Shown here: positions 6,825 to 12,796 of the stretch, piece by piece
How the letters are laid out: each line of letters begins with the position of its first letter
Numbering within the stretch: position 1 is the first letter of the stretch
Virus record (IMG/VR): IMGVR_UViG_3300007344_000228
Coordinates: 1 to 24,618 of that record
From: a virus
Reading direction: 5' to 3' (one strand)
DNA: 24,618 bases
Made by a program: the position numbers and the translations under genes
The notes under the pieces: model-generated
Databases searched by the model: none
What the model saw: the letters and a program-made list of their open reading frames with translations, nothing else
What the model was told of the DNA's origin: nothing

Positions 6825-7229
6825 ATGTCTCATCAACATGACCGTATATACACAGATGAAGAAACCAGTGCGACCATTGGTTCCCATCAAATCCCAATTC
6901 CCATGAATTGGAAGGTCTTGGTTCAGCCAAATCAGGTAAAAATGAAGACCGCAGGCGGCATTCTGCTGCCAGACACCTCAAAGGACAACGAGGAATACCT
7001 GACCGCCCACGGCACCGTCTGTGCAATGGGTGACTTAGCGTATCGTGACCGCGACACAGGAGAACGCTGGAAGTCTAGCGTATTGCCAAAAATCGGTGAT
7101 CGCGTGACCTACGGTAAATACGCTGGTCAGAAAATCGTTGTGAAGGGCGTAAAGTTTTTATTGCTTAATGACGATGAGCTAACGTCCATTTTACCAGACG
7201 GCGTCGAAGTCGCCGCATATTTGGGGTAG
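6825..7229 (+). CDS. Phage GroES-like co-chaperonin, 134 residues
   Basis: Likely the lid for the host GroEL ring, helping fold phage capsid proteins, as T4 gp31 does. Seen: after a 25-residue polar N-terminal extension, NWKVLVQPNQVKMKTAGG (28-45) gives the first strand and a mobile loop with the GGILL hydrophobic contact (44-48), then LPDTSKDNEE, HGTVCAMGDLA, GDRVTYGKYAGQKIVVKG and FLLLNDDELTSIL, all in GroES order. The usual GDxVxYxKYAGxxV core is very clear. It is longer than the roughly 95-residue bacterial GroES because of the N-terminal extension and an insertion between the two middle strands (DRDTGERWKSS). The gene is directly before the scaffold and capsid genes, fitting a role in head assembly. 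Confidence 0.88.
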   Translation: MSHQHDRIYTDEETSATIGSHQIPIPMNWKVLVQPNQVKMKTAGGILLPDTSKDNEEYLTAHGTVCAMGDLAYRDRDTGERWKSSVLPKIGDRVTYGKYAGQKIVVKGVKFLLLNDDELTSILPDGVEVAAYLG

Positions 7230-7233
7230 AGCC

Positions 7234-8154
7234 ATGTCGGAACAAGAGAAAATTCTTGAAGAAATCGAGGCCGAAATCCAAGCGGCCAAGGAAGGCAAGG
7301 AAGATGATTTTGAAATAGAAATCACCGACGAGCCGAAGCCAAAGCCTGAGAAGCCACAGGAAGACCCTGTGGAGGCCGCTGATGATCAGGAGCCAGACTA
7401 TGGGCCAAAGGTGCAGAAGCGCATTAGCAAGCTCGTAGCGCAGCGCAGAGAGGCTGAAATACAAGCGCGGCAAATACAAGAGCAGAACGCGCAACTGCAA
7501 AAGCGGCTAGAGCGTCTGGAGCAGGGATCGCAGCAAAACGCTGAACAGGAGTTTAACGCCCGATACCAGCAAACAAAGCAGGCGCTGCACAAGGCGGTTG
7601 AAGAGGGCGACACAGAGGCCCAAGTCAACTTTCAAGAGCAAATGGCAGACATGAGAGCGGCCATGCGCGTGGCACAGGCCACCGATCAGTATCGGCGGCA
7701 GGATATGCAACGACAGCAGCAACGCCAACAACAGCAGCCACAGCGTCAGCAACAAGCGCAAGGCAATCAGCCACCTGAGAAAGCAATGTCATGGTGGCAG
7801 CAAAATAACTGGTTTAATGCCACAGGTTTTGAACGAGAAACAGCCGCTGCACGGGCCATAGATGTGCAATTAGATTTGGAAGGGTTCGACAAGAATAGCG
7901 ACGAATATTACGCGCAACTTAACGGACGTTTACAAAAAGTATTTCCTGAGTTAAAGTCAGGGCCAAGTCCGAAGCAAAGGCCAAAAGGTAGGTCTCCAGT
8001 CGCCCCCACTACGGGCGGGTCTTCAGCTTATAAGGGCAATCGTGTGCGTATGACGCAAGAGCAGCTTAGAATGGCTAGGGAACTTGGTATAAACGATGAA
8101 CGTGGTCTCAAAAAATACGAAGCCGAAATTCGCCGTCAACAGAGGGAACAATAG
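7234..8154 (+). CDS. Capsid scaffolding protein, 306 residues
   Basis: Inner scaffold that guides procapsid assembly and is then removed. Seen: an acidic N-terminal part (to about residue 55, e.g. EEIEAEIQAAKEGKEDDFEI), a coiled-coil core starting near VQKRISKLVAQRREAEIQ and running past QLQKRLERLEQ, a Gln/Arg-rich low-complexity stretch (about 157-178), a short hydrophobic MSWWQQNNWF patch, and a basic C-terminus rich in Arg and Lys (QRPKGRSPV...RRQQREQ) of the kind that contacts coat protein. Composition, size and position just upstream of the decoration and capsid genes agree. No serine-protease motif is visible, so a fused protease is unlikely. The Q-run has no frameshift. Confidence 0.82.
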   Translation: MSEQEKILEEIEAEIQAAKEGKEDDFEIEITDEPKPKPEKPQEDPVEAADDQEPDYGPKVQKRISKLVAQRREAEIQARQIQEQNAQLQKRLERLEQGSQQNAEQEFNARYQQTKQALHKAVEEGDTEAQVNFQEQMADMRAAMRVAQATDQYRRQDMQRQQQRQQQQPQRQQQAQGNQPPEKAMSWWQQNNWFNATGFERETAAARAIDVQLDLEGFDKNSDEYYAQLNGRLQKVFPELKSGPSPKQRPKGRSPVAPTTGGSSAYKGNRVRMTQEQLRMARELGINDERGLKKYEAEIRRQQREQ

Positions 8155-8156
8155 TC

Positions 8157-8639
8157 ATGCCTGAGAAAAGAAATGTTCGTGCAGAACAATCACGATCTTC
8201 CACCCGCGACGAGCAGTCTCGCACAGAAGCGGCGTGGAAACCACCAGCACTGTTGGACGCACCAGAAGCCCGTCCCGGCTATGTCCAACGCTGGGTCGCA
8301 ACCTCGATTCAAGGGAAGGACACCCCCGACAACGTGTATAAAAGAATGCGCGAAGGTTGGGAGCCACGCTCTGCTGACACTGTGAAAGAAAAGTTGTTTC
8401 CGACTATCAATCATGGGCAGTGGACAGGATCAATTGGGATTGAAGGAATGTTGCTTTGCGAAATGCCAAAGGAACGTCATGCCGCGCAAAAACGGTATTA
8501 CGAAGGCAAAAACGAAGAGCAAAATGAAGCAGTCTCAGGAGAGCTTGATGCGTTTGGACGGCGTAGTGGGCAGACGTTCTATCAAGAACGTAAGTCCGAA
8601 GTAAGTCGCGGCAGAACACTTTCTGCCATGAGCGATTAA
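8157..8639 (+). CDS. Conserved head-region phage protein of unknown role, 160 residues
   Basis: Lies between scaffold and decoration genes. Seen: a polar N-terminus, then PPALLDAPEARPGYVQRWVA, a GKDTPDNVYKRMREGWEPR stretch, FPTINHGQWTGSIGIEGMLL with CEMPKERHAAQKRYY, and a charged tail. The LDAPxARxGYxQRWV...REGWxPR...GxIGIEGMxLCEMP layout is a recurring marine phage family at this same location; I know no function. A link to scaffold or capsid maturation is inferred only from order. The start ATG at 8157 has AGAGGGA about 12 bases upstream. No signal peptide or membrane stretch is visible. Confidence 0.75.
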   Translation: MPEKRNVRAEQSRSSTRDEQSRTEAAWKPPALLDAPEARPGYVQRWVATSIQGKDTPDNVYKRMREGWEPRSADTVKEKLFPTINHGQWTGSIGIEGMLLCEMPKERHAAQKRYYEGKNEEQNEAVSGELDAFGRRSGQTFYQERKSEVSRGRTLSAMSD

Positions 8640-8662
8640 CCTTAACGCTATAGGAGCGAAAA

Positions 8663-9214
8663 ATGGCAAATGTAGACGCCGCATTCGGGTTTGTACCCGT
8701 CCGTCACATGAGCGGTAATGCACCTCGCACCAATAAATATACCATTACGTCTGGTTTGGCTGAGAACATCTTTTCGGGTGATCTTTGCATTCTGACAGCA
8801 GATGGGGTTATCACACCTCACACTGCGACAGAAACCAACAATATCGGTGTGTTTGACGGTGTGTCGTACACTGCCTCTGATGGTTCATATGTATACAGTG
8901 AGTATTGGCCGTCAGGAACAACAGCTACAGATATATGTGCATATGTTTATGACGATCCATATATCGTGTATAAAGTCCAGTCTGATGGAGCGCCTGCACA
9001 GACAAATATCGGCAACTGCGCCGATGTTGTTGCTGGAACAGGTTCCACAATAACTGGAAGGTCAGCGTTTGAGTTGAACTCAACAATGGGTACTGGCACA
9101 GCAAGTGCCAAAATCATCGCATTGTATGATTCACCAGATAATGCTTTCGGCACAAATGCTGTGGTTGAGGTGCTTGTAAACGAGCATATTCTCAAAGCCA
9201 CTGCTGGCATATAG
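8663..9214 (+). CDS. Head decoration-like structural protein, 183 residues
   Basis: Probably coats the capsid surface, stabilising it. Seen: start MANVDAAFGFVPVRHMSGNA with TAGGAG upstream, then alternating beta-rich segments (IFSGDLCILTADGVITPH; IGVFDGVSYTASDGSYVY), a PYIVYKVQSDGAPAQTNIG part and a VVEVLVNEHILKAT tail. The GFxPVRHxxG opening immediately before a capsid gene is typical for this phage family, as is the Thr/Ser/Gly-rich beta composition. It is longer than lambda gpD (about 110 residues), so an equivalent role by position is likely but not a homology claim. AGGAGG after its stop serves the capsid gene. Confidence 0.72.
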   Translation: MANVDAAFGFVPVRHMSGNAPRTNKYTITSGLAENIFSGDLCILTADGVITPHTATETNNIGVFDGVSYTASDGSYVYSEYWPSGTTATDICAYVYDDPYIVYKVQSDGAPAQTNIGNCADVVAGTGSTITGRSAFELNSTMGTGTASAKIIALYDSPDNAFGTNAVVEVLVNEHILKATAGI

Positions 9215-9227
9215 GAGGGCATGAACA

Positions 9228-10136
9228 ATGGCAATGAATAGAGCGAGTTTTGCAAAAACTCTAGAGCCGGGTCTGAACACTCTCTTTGGACTTGAGTACG
9301 ACAGCTATCCCGCTGAATACGAAGCCGTCTTTGAATCGAATAGCTCTCAAAAGGCTTACGAGGAAGACGTACTTTTGAGTGGATTTGGACAAGCGCCAAC
9401 AAAAACTGAAGGTGGAGCCGTCTCTTACGACAGCGCAAGCCAACAGTGGACTGCGCGTTACCAGCACGAAACCATCGCCTTGGCGTTCTCAATCACTGAG
9501 GAAGCTGAAGAAGATGGTCAGTATGGTTCGCTTGCTTCGCGCTACACAAAGGCGCTGGCACGTTCAATGGCATCGACCAAAGAGATCAAGGCTGCTAACG
9601 TCTTGAATAACGCTCAAGCCGCTGGATTTACTGGTGGTGACGGTCAAACCATGTTGAGTGCATCGCACCCAACACAGAACGGCAACCAGTCCAACGTGCT
9701 TGCCACGGCGGCTGATCTGTCCGAAACATCTCTTGAGTCGATCCTGATTAACATCAGCGACATGAAAGATGATCGTGGCCTTCGCATTGCGGCACAAGGT
9801 ATGCAATTGGTTATTCCAACTGCTTATCAGTTCACCGCAGAGCGTCTGCTGGAATCAGCATTGCGTCCAAGCACTGCCGATAACGACATCAACGCGATTA
9901 AGGCTGGTGGTTATCTGCCACGGGGCTATCACATCATGCGCCGTCTGACTGATCCAGATGCGTTCTTTATTACCACTGACGTTCCAGATGGTCTGAAGCA
10001 CTTCACCCGTTCAGCAATGAAAAAGGGCATGGAAGGCGACTTTGAGACTGGCAACGTGCGGTATAAAGTTCGTGAGCGTTACAGCTTCGGTTTTACCGAC
10101 TGGCGCGGCATCTTCGGAACCGAAGGCGCAGCATAA
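9228..10136 (+). CDS. Major capsid protein, 302 residues, Mu gpT-like/HK97-fold family
   Basis: Forms the capsid shell. Seen: MNRASFAKTLEPGLNTLFGL with EYDSYPAEYEAVFE, then AYEEDVLLSGFGQAPTKTEG, ARYQHETIALAFSITEEA, SMASTKEIKAANVLNNAQAAG, and C-terminal FETGNVRYKVRERYSFGFTD followed by WRGIFGT. This order matches the Mu-gpT-type head subunit family, about 300 residues and without a cleaved delta domain. The strong AGGAGG ribosome site at 9213-9218 precedes ATG 9228; the ATG at 9234 is a less likely start. A rho-independent terminator directly follows, so capsid transcription can be ended there, separating it from the tail genes. The scaffold is a separate upstream gene. Confidence 0.88.
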   Translation: MAMNRASFAKTLEPGLNTLFGLEYDSYPAEYEAVFESNSSQKAYEEDVLLSGFGQAPTKTEGGAVSYDSASQQWTARYQHETIALAFSITEEAEEDGQYGSLASRYTKALARSMASTKEIKAANVLNNAQAAGFTGGDGQTMLSASHPTQNGNQSNVLATAADLSETSLESILINISDMKDDRGLRIAAQGMQLVIPTAYQFTAERLLESALRPSTADNDINAIKAGGYLPRGYHIMRRLTDPDAFFITTDVPDGLKHFTRSAMKKGMEGDFETGNVRYKVRERYSFGFTDWRGIFGTEGAA

Positions 10137-10171
10137 ACAACCCACTCTCCTCTTCCTTGTTGGGTCAAACT

Positions 10172-10200
10172 GGGGCGGTCTTCGGATCGCCCCTTTTTTT
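10172..10200 (+). terminator. Rho-independent terminator after the capsid gene
   Basis: A 9-bp stem (GGGGCGGTC with GATCGCCCC, one G.U pair) closes a stable TTCG tetraloop and is followed by seven T residues. It lies 36 bases after the capsid stop. Its core GGGCGGTCTTCGGATCGCCC recurs identically at 11055-11074. Confidence 0.92.
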
Positions 10201-10237
10201 ATTTTAAATAAAAGTGCATTTTATTTGTATCTGCCTA

Positions 10238-10265
10238 TTGTATTCTAGATTGTATCCCTTATATC
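10238..10265 (+). promoter_or_regulatory. Weak candidate promoter for the two-gene cassette
   Basis: In the AT-rich gap after the terminator, TTGTAT at 10238-10243 and TATATC at 10260-10265 are 16 bases apart, an imperfect sigma70-like pair (3/6 and 4/6 matches by eye). Genes downstream of a strong terminator need some promoter or readthrough, which is the main argument; a phage-specific promoter would look different. Confidence 0.25.
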
Positions 10266-10294
10266 AATCATAAGAGAAACAGAGGAGAAAAAAA

Positions 10295-10696
10295 ATGGAT
10301 CGCAGTCAAGTAGCAGACGTATACCTCTCAGACTGGCAGTATGAGTGGAGAAATCCTTACGCTGAAGAGCCAAGCGATAACGTAGCGACCAATTTTTATG
10401 TGACCATTGCCGATCATAGCGGCAGAACGTGGTGCCATAATTTTGGTCTATCATCTGCAAGTCACCCATACTGGGAGTGCGAAGAGCGTATTAATAAATT
10501 GGTTGAGCGCATAAAAAATCATTTGGAAGCTGGTGGTTCAATAAATCTGGATCATTGGGATGAAGGCACACCTCGTTATGGATCAGAGGCTTGGATACGT
10601 TTTGAGCGCGAAGAGCTTCAGCCAGTGGGAATTGCATTGTCAGAAGGCCGTCTGCATGAAGATGATCTTTGTGGAAGACTGCGTGGATACTTTTAA
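10295..10696 (+). CDS. Unrecognised phage protein, 133 residues (cassette gene 1)
   Basis: First gene of the terminator-bounded cassette, with ribosome site AGAGGAG at 10281-10287 before ATG 10295. The protein is acidic and rich in Trp, Tyr and Glu: VYLSDWQYEWRNPYAEEP, an ADHSGRTWCHNFGLSSA beta part, ASHPYWECEERINKLVERI helix, then DHWDEGTPRYGSEAWIRFE and a basic-acidic C-terminus. Two cysteines and several His are scattered without a clear metal site. The PRYGSEAW stretch reminds me of short unassigned proteins near marine phage capsid genes. No signal peptide or membrane segment. Not recognisable as a repressor or anti-CRISPR, though small size and moron-like context leave this open. Confidence 0.7.
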   Translation: MDRSQVADVYLSDWQYEWRNPYAEEPSDNVATNFYVTIADHSGRTWCHNFGLSSASHPYWECEERINKLVERIKNHLEAGGSINLDHWDEGTPRYGSEAWIRFEREELQPVGIALSEGRLHEDDLCGRLRGYF

Positions 10697-10703
10697 TCAA
10701 AGC

Positions 10704-10720
10704 GGGGGCCACGCGCCCCC
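10704..10720 (+). other. GC-rich hairpin between the two cassette genes
   Basis: GGGGGC and GCCCCC (10704-10709 and 10715-10720) form a 6-bp stem with loop CACGC, between the stop of the 133-residue gene and the ribosome site of the next. No T-run follows, so I read it as an mRNA-stabilising or attenuating hairpin, not a full terminator. Confidence 0.55.
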
Positions 10721-10739
10721 ATTCAACTAGGAGGAAAAA

Positions 10740-11012
10740 ATGAAAATTACAAAAATATATGATGGTCGGACGGTGGGAGAAATGGACGCAGGCCGTAAGT
10801 TTTTTATTCGGGCAGAGTTTTCTAAAGACGGTCACAATTATGTGGGATTTAAGGATGGTGACAAATATCGTTTTTCTCGCTTAGTTATAAATGAAAATGG
10901 CTACAAAAAGCAGTATCTTGTTCCACGCAATTCACGCCTTGAGAAAGACATGCTGAACCTAATCGACGAAAACGAAAACAAAGTCAAAGCTGGAAGTTGT
11001 GTAAAATTTTAA
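10740..11012 (+). CDS. Unrecognised small basic phage protein, 90 residues (cassette gene 2)
   Basis: Second gene of the cassette. ATG 10740 has a strong TAGGAGG at 10728-10734. Seen: MKITKIYDGRTVGEMDAGRK, FFIRAEFSKDGHNYVGFKDG, YRFSRLVINENGYKKQYLVP, RNSRLEKDMLNLIDENENK. The start looks beta-rich with aromatic residues, and the end is a charged helix. Net charge looks basic. I do not recognise a family. The downstream terminator at 11052 ends the unit. Host-interaction or regulation is possible from context only. Confidence 0.65.
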   Translation: MKITKIYDGRTVGEMDAGRKFFIRAEFSKDGHNYVGFKDGDKYRFSRLVINENGYKKQYLVPRNSRLEKDMLNLIDENENKVKAGSCVKF

Positions 11013-11051
11013 AACACCAAAACATAACACTAACGCCGTTAGCGTTACAAA

Positions 11052-11083
11052 AAAGGGCGGTCTTCGGATCGCCCTTTCTTTTT
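11052..11083 (+). terminator. Rho-independent terminator closing the cassette
   Basis: An 11-bp stem AAAGGGCGGTC with GATCGCCCTTT, with one G.U pair, closes a TTCG loop and is followed by CTTTTT. The GC core is identical to the post-capsid terminator, while the outer base pairs differ (A-T here, G-C there). A smaller palindrome, TAACGC with GCGTTA, precedes it at about 11032-11048. Confidence 0.92.
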
Positions 11084-11117
11084 GTTCAGACCTGTTGTAT
11101 TGTGCCGACATCCCTGA

Positions 11118-11136
11118 CAGCCGCACAATGTGGCTG
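11118..11136 (+). other. Leader hairpin before the first post-cassette structural gene
   Basis: CAGCCGCA and TGTGGCTG form an 8-bp stem (one G.U) with a 3-base CAA loop, 25 bases before the next ATG. A competing 7-bp repeat, ATTGTGC (11099-11105) with GCACAAT (11123-11129), overlaps it. It could act as a leader stabiliser, an operator or chance pairing; a promoter must be near here if the terminator is efficient. Confidence 0.3.
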
Positions 11137-11161
11137 ACACTTGCCACGACAGGAGATCATC

Positions 11162-11644
11162 ATGGCTAATACAACATTCACAGGCCCAGTACGGTCTGAA
11201 AATGGCTTTCAAGACATTACGAAAAATACAACAACAGGCGCTGTCACAAGCACAATGACGCTTCAAACATATGAAGCAACCATAACTGTTGCAAATGGCG
11301 CAACCACAGGCAAAGAAGCGGCCATTGGTATCCCAGTGAATTTTATTCCTATGGGCGTAACCATTGCAGTAACCACTGCGGCTGCAAATGCAGTTAATCT
11401 TCAAGACATTGGTACTGATGCAGATACAGACGGTTATGTAGACGGCATTAGTGTTGCAGTTAACAGCGTAGGATTTAAAGGCTTCTTTGGATGCAACGGT
11501 GTGTTGGGCATGTCAGGCTTTACGACAGGCGCAAGTGGCCTTGTAGGCGATGAAGTTGAACTTGTTGTGTCAGGTGATCCCGGTGGTGATACAGTAATTG
11601 TTCTAAAATTCTTTGGAATATCTAGCTCTTCGGATGCATCTTAA
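11162..11644 (+). CDS. Small beta-rich phage structural protein, 160 residues
   Basis: Start chosen at ATG 11162, with CAGGAG seven bases upstream; a TTG seven codons earlier is in frame but would take in the ribosome site. Seen: MANTTFTGPVRSENGFQD, then repeated Thr/Ala/Gly/Val-rich strands (TYEATITVANGATTGKE, VTIAVTTAAANAVNLQD, VGDEVELVVSGDPGGD) and a KFFGISSSSDAS end. The MANTTFxGPVRSENGF opening is one I associate with marine phage virion proteins just after the capsid gene. Probably a minor capsid or decoration-type protein. First gene after the terminator-bounded cassette. Confidence 0.7.
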   Translation: MANTTFTGPVRSENGFQDITKNTTTGAVTSTMTLQTYEATITVANGATTGKEAAIGIPVNFIPMGVTIAVTTAAANAVNLQDIGTDADTDGYVDGISVAVNSVGFKGFFGCNGVLGMSGFTTGASGLVGDEVELVVSGDPGGDTVIVLKFFGISSSSDAS

Positions 11645-11645
11645 T

Positions 11646-11667
11646 TGGTGGGGCTTCGGCCCCATCA
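11646..11667 (+). other. UUCG hairpin between two structural genes
   Basis: TGGTGGGGC and GCCCCATCA form a 9-bp stem with one G.U pair and a TTCG loop, immediately after a stop codon. No T-run follows (ACAATTTATAGG), so termination would be partial at best. With the two terminators upstream it is the third UUCG hairpin in 1.5 kb; mRNA end stabilisation is plausible. Confidence 0.7.
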
Positions 11668-11689
11668 ACAATTTATAGGAGGGTCATAG

Positions 11690-12103
11690 ATGGCTAACAT
11701 TACAAGTGTGAAAACGATTACTGAAAACACCAGTGAAGTAGTCATGGCATTCCAATTGCAATATGTTGATACTGGCGATGAAGATGCCGTGAAAAAAGTT
11801 GATGTCTCAACTCTGGCAAAAAACGCAAACGGTGCGTCCTGCAATTCGGTAAGTCTTTTGGAGTGCTGGTGGATAATCCAAGGCATGACAGTCATGGTAG
11901 AGGCAGACGCAGGTACAGATGTCATAATGATGCATATGGCTGCTGATGATATTGGATACCAAGACTTCAGCAAGTTTGGTGGATTGCCATCAACGGTAGA
12001 ATATGGAAGCACAACTGGTGATGTCCTGTTCACAACAACTGGCCTTGGGGCCGCTGGCGATACATATAATATCGTCATGCGGATGAAAAAACATTACGCA
12101 TAG
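11690..12103 (+). CDS. Small phage structural protein, 137 residues
   Basis: ATG 11690 with AGGAGGG at 11677-11683. Seen: MANITSVKTITENTSEVVMA, AFQLQYVDTGDEDAVKKVD, SVSLLECWWIIQGMTVMVEA, DVIMMHMAADDIGYQDFSK, TTTGLGAAGDTYNIVMRMKK. The protein is beta-rich with a CWWIIQGMxVxVEAxAG turn, a layout I know from small virion proteins of marine phages placed before the adaptor gene. Head-completion or head-surface function is inferred from order only. No membrane segment is visible. Confidence 0.7.
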   Translation: MANITSVKTITENTSEVVMAFQLQYVDTGDEDAVKKVDVSTLAKNANGASCNSVSLLECWWIIQGMTVMVEADAGTDVIMMHMAADDIGYQDFSKFGGLPSTVEYGSTTGDVLFTTTGLGAAGDTYNIVMRMKKHYA

Positions 12104-12112
12104 GATTGCTTC

Positions 12113-12796
12113 ATGGCACTATCAGGCACAGTAGCGTTTCGCCCAGATGTTGAAGAAATCATCGCAGAGGCATTTGAGCGGTGTGGGATCGATCCGCAAA
12201 CCCAAACAGGTTATAAGGCTGTGTCTGCACGGCGCAGCCTAAACCTGTTGTTTAGTGAGTGGGCCAACAGAGGCATCAATTACTGGGCGGTAGAGCAAAG
12301 AACCCTGACGCTGGTAAAAGACCAGACAACGCCGTACACGCTTCCTGCTGGCACCATCGACATTATGGACGCCGTCATTAGAGATAGCGCAGGCACAGAC
12401 ACGTCTGACCAAATCATCAATCGTGTGTCTATTGCAGATTATAACCAACTGCCAAACAAAACATCTTCGGGGAAGCCATCACAGTATATGCTGGATAAGC
12501 AATATACTCCGCTGATTTACATATGGCAAATACCAGACGTGACCACATACAGCTTGAATTATTGGTCAGTAAACCAGCTAGATGACATCACGGCCAGCAA
12601 TCAAGACGCTGACGTTCCATATCGCTGGAGCGACTGCATATGCGCGGGTCTTGCAAGCAAGCTGGCGCTGAAAAACGCCCCCGATAGGTTTCAAGTCTTA
12701 AACGAAATCTATGAGAGGGCATTCACGTTTGCAGCGGCGTCCGACAATGATGGCGTCAGCTTGAGGGTTCAGCCAACTGCGCTGAATTTGTATTAA
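12113..12796 (+). CDS. Head-tail adaptor/connector-like protein, 227 residues
   Basis: Probably joins the portal ring to the tail, as P22 gp4 or the SU10 adaptor does. Seen: PDVEEIIAEAFERCGIDP, ARRSLNLLFSEWANRGIN, AVEQRTLTLVKDQTTPYTLP, AGTIDIMDAVIRDSAGT, then SSGKPSQYMLDKQYTPLIY, YSLNYWSVNQLDDI and a C-terminal helix part with RWSDCICAGLASKLAL. The EIxxEAFERCGxD...ARRSLNLLxxEWxNRGxxxW...YTLPAxTID layout is a frequent marine short-tailed phage family. Overlaps the next gene by TAATG. Structural placement in the neck is inference; homology to the family is strong by eye. Confidence 0.78.
   Translation: MALSGTVAFRPDVEEIIAEAFERCGIDPQTQTGYKAVSARRSLNLLFSEWANRGINYWAVEQRTLTLVKDQTTPYTLPAGTIDIMDAVIRDSAGTDTSDQIINRVSIADYNQLPNKTSSGKPSQYMLDKQYTPLIYIWQIPDVTTYSLNYWSVNQLDDITASNQDADVPYRWSDCICAGLASKLALKNAPDRFQVLNEIYERAFTFAAASDNDGVSLRVQPTALNLY

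Larger units (their letters stand above)
10173..11083 (+). other. Terminator-bounded two-gene cassette (moron-like)
   Basis: Two terminators share an identical 20-base core (10173-10192 and 11055-11074) in the same orientation and enclose only two small genes of unknown role (10295-10696 and 10740-11012). Elsewhere in the window genes are packed with little or no gap; here there are gaps of about 150 bases on both sides. This is the layout expected of a moron: a gene set with its own promoter and terminator inserted between head and tail genes. The identical repeats also offer a route for loss or gain by recombination. That it is an insertion is an inference. Confidence 0.5.

Noticed and set aside
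7398-7761. Cys/Leu-rich ORFs on the - strand
   Set aside because: Shadows of the Gln/Ala/Arg-rich scaffold coding sequence.
10704-10720. GC hairpin as a terminator
   Set aside because: No T-run follows and a co-directional gene with a strong ribosome site begins 20 bases later.
11141-11161. TTG start for the 160-residue structural gene
   Set aside because: Seven extra residues would span the CAGGAG ribosome site; ATG 11162 starts the familiar MANTTF sequence.
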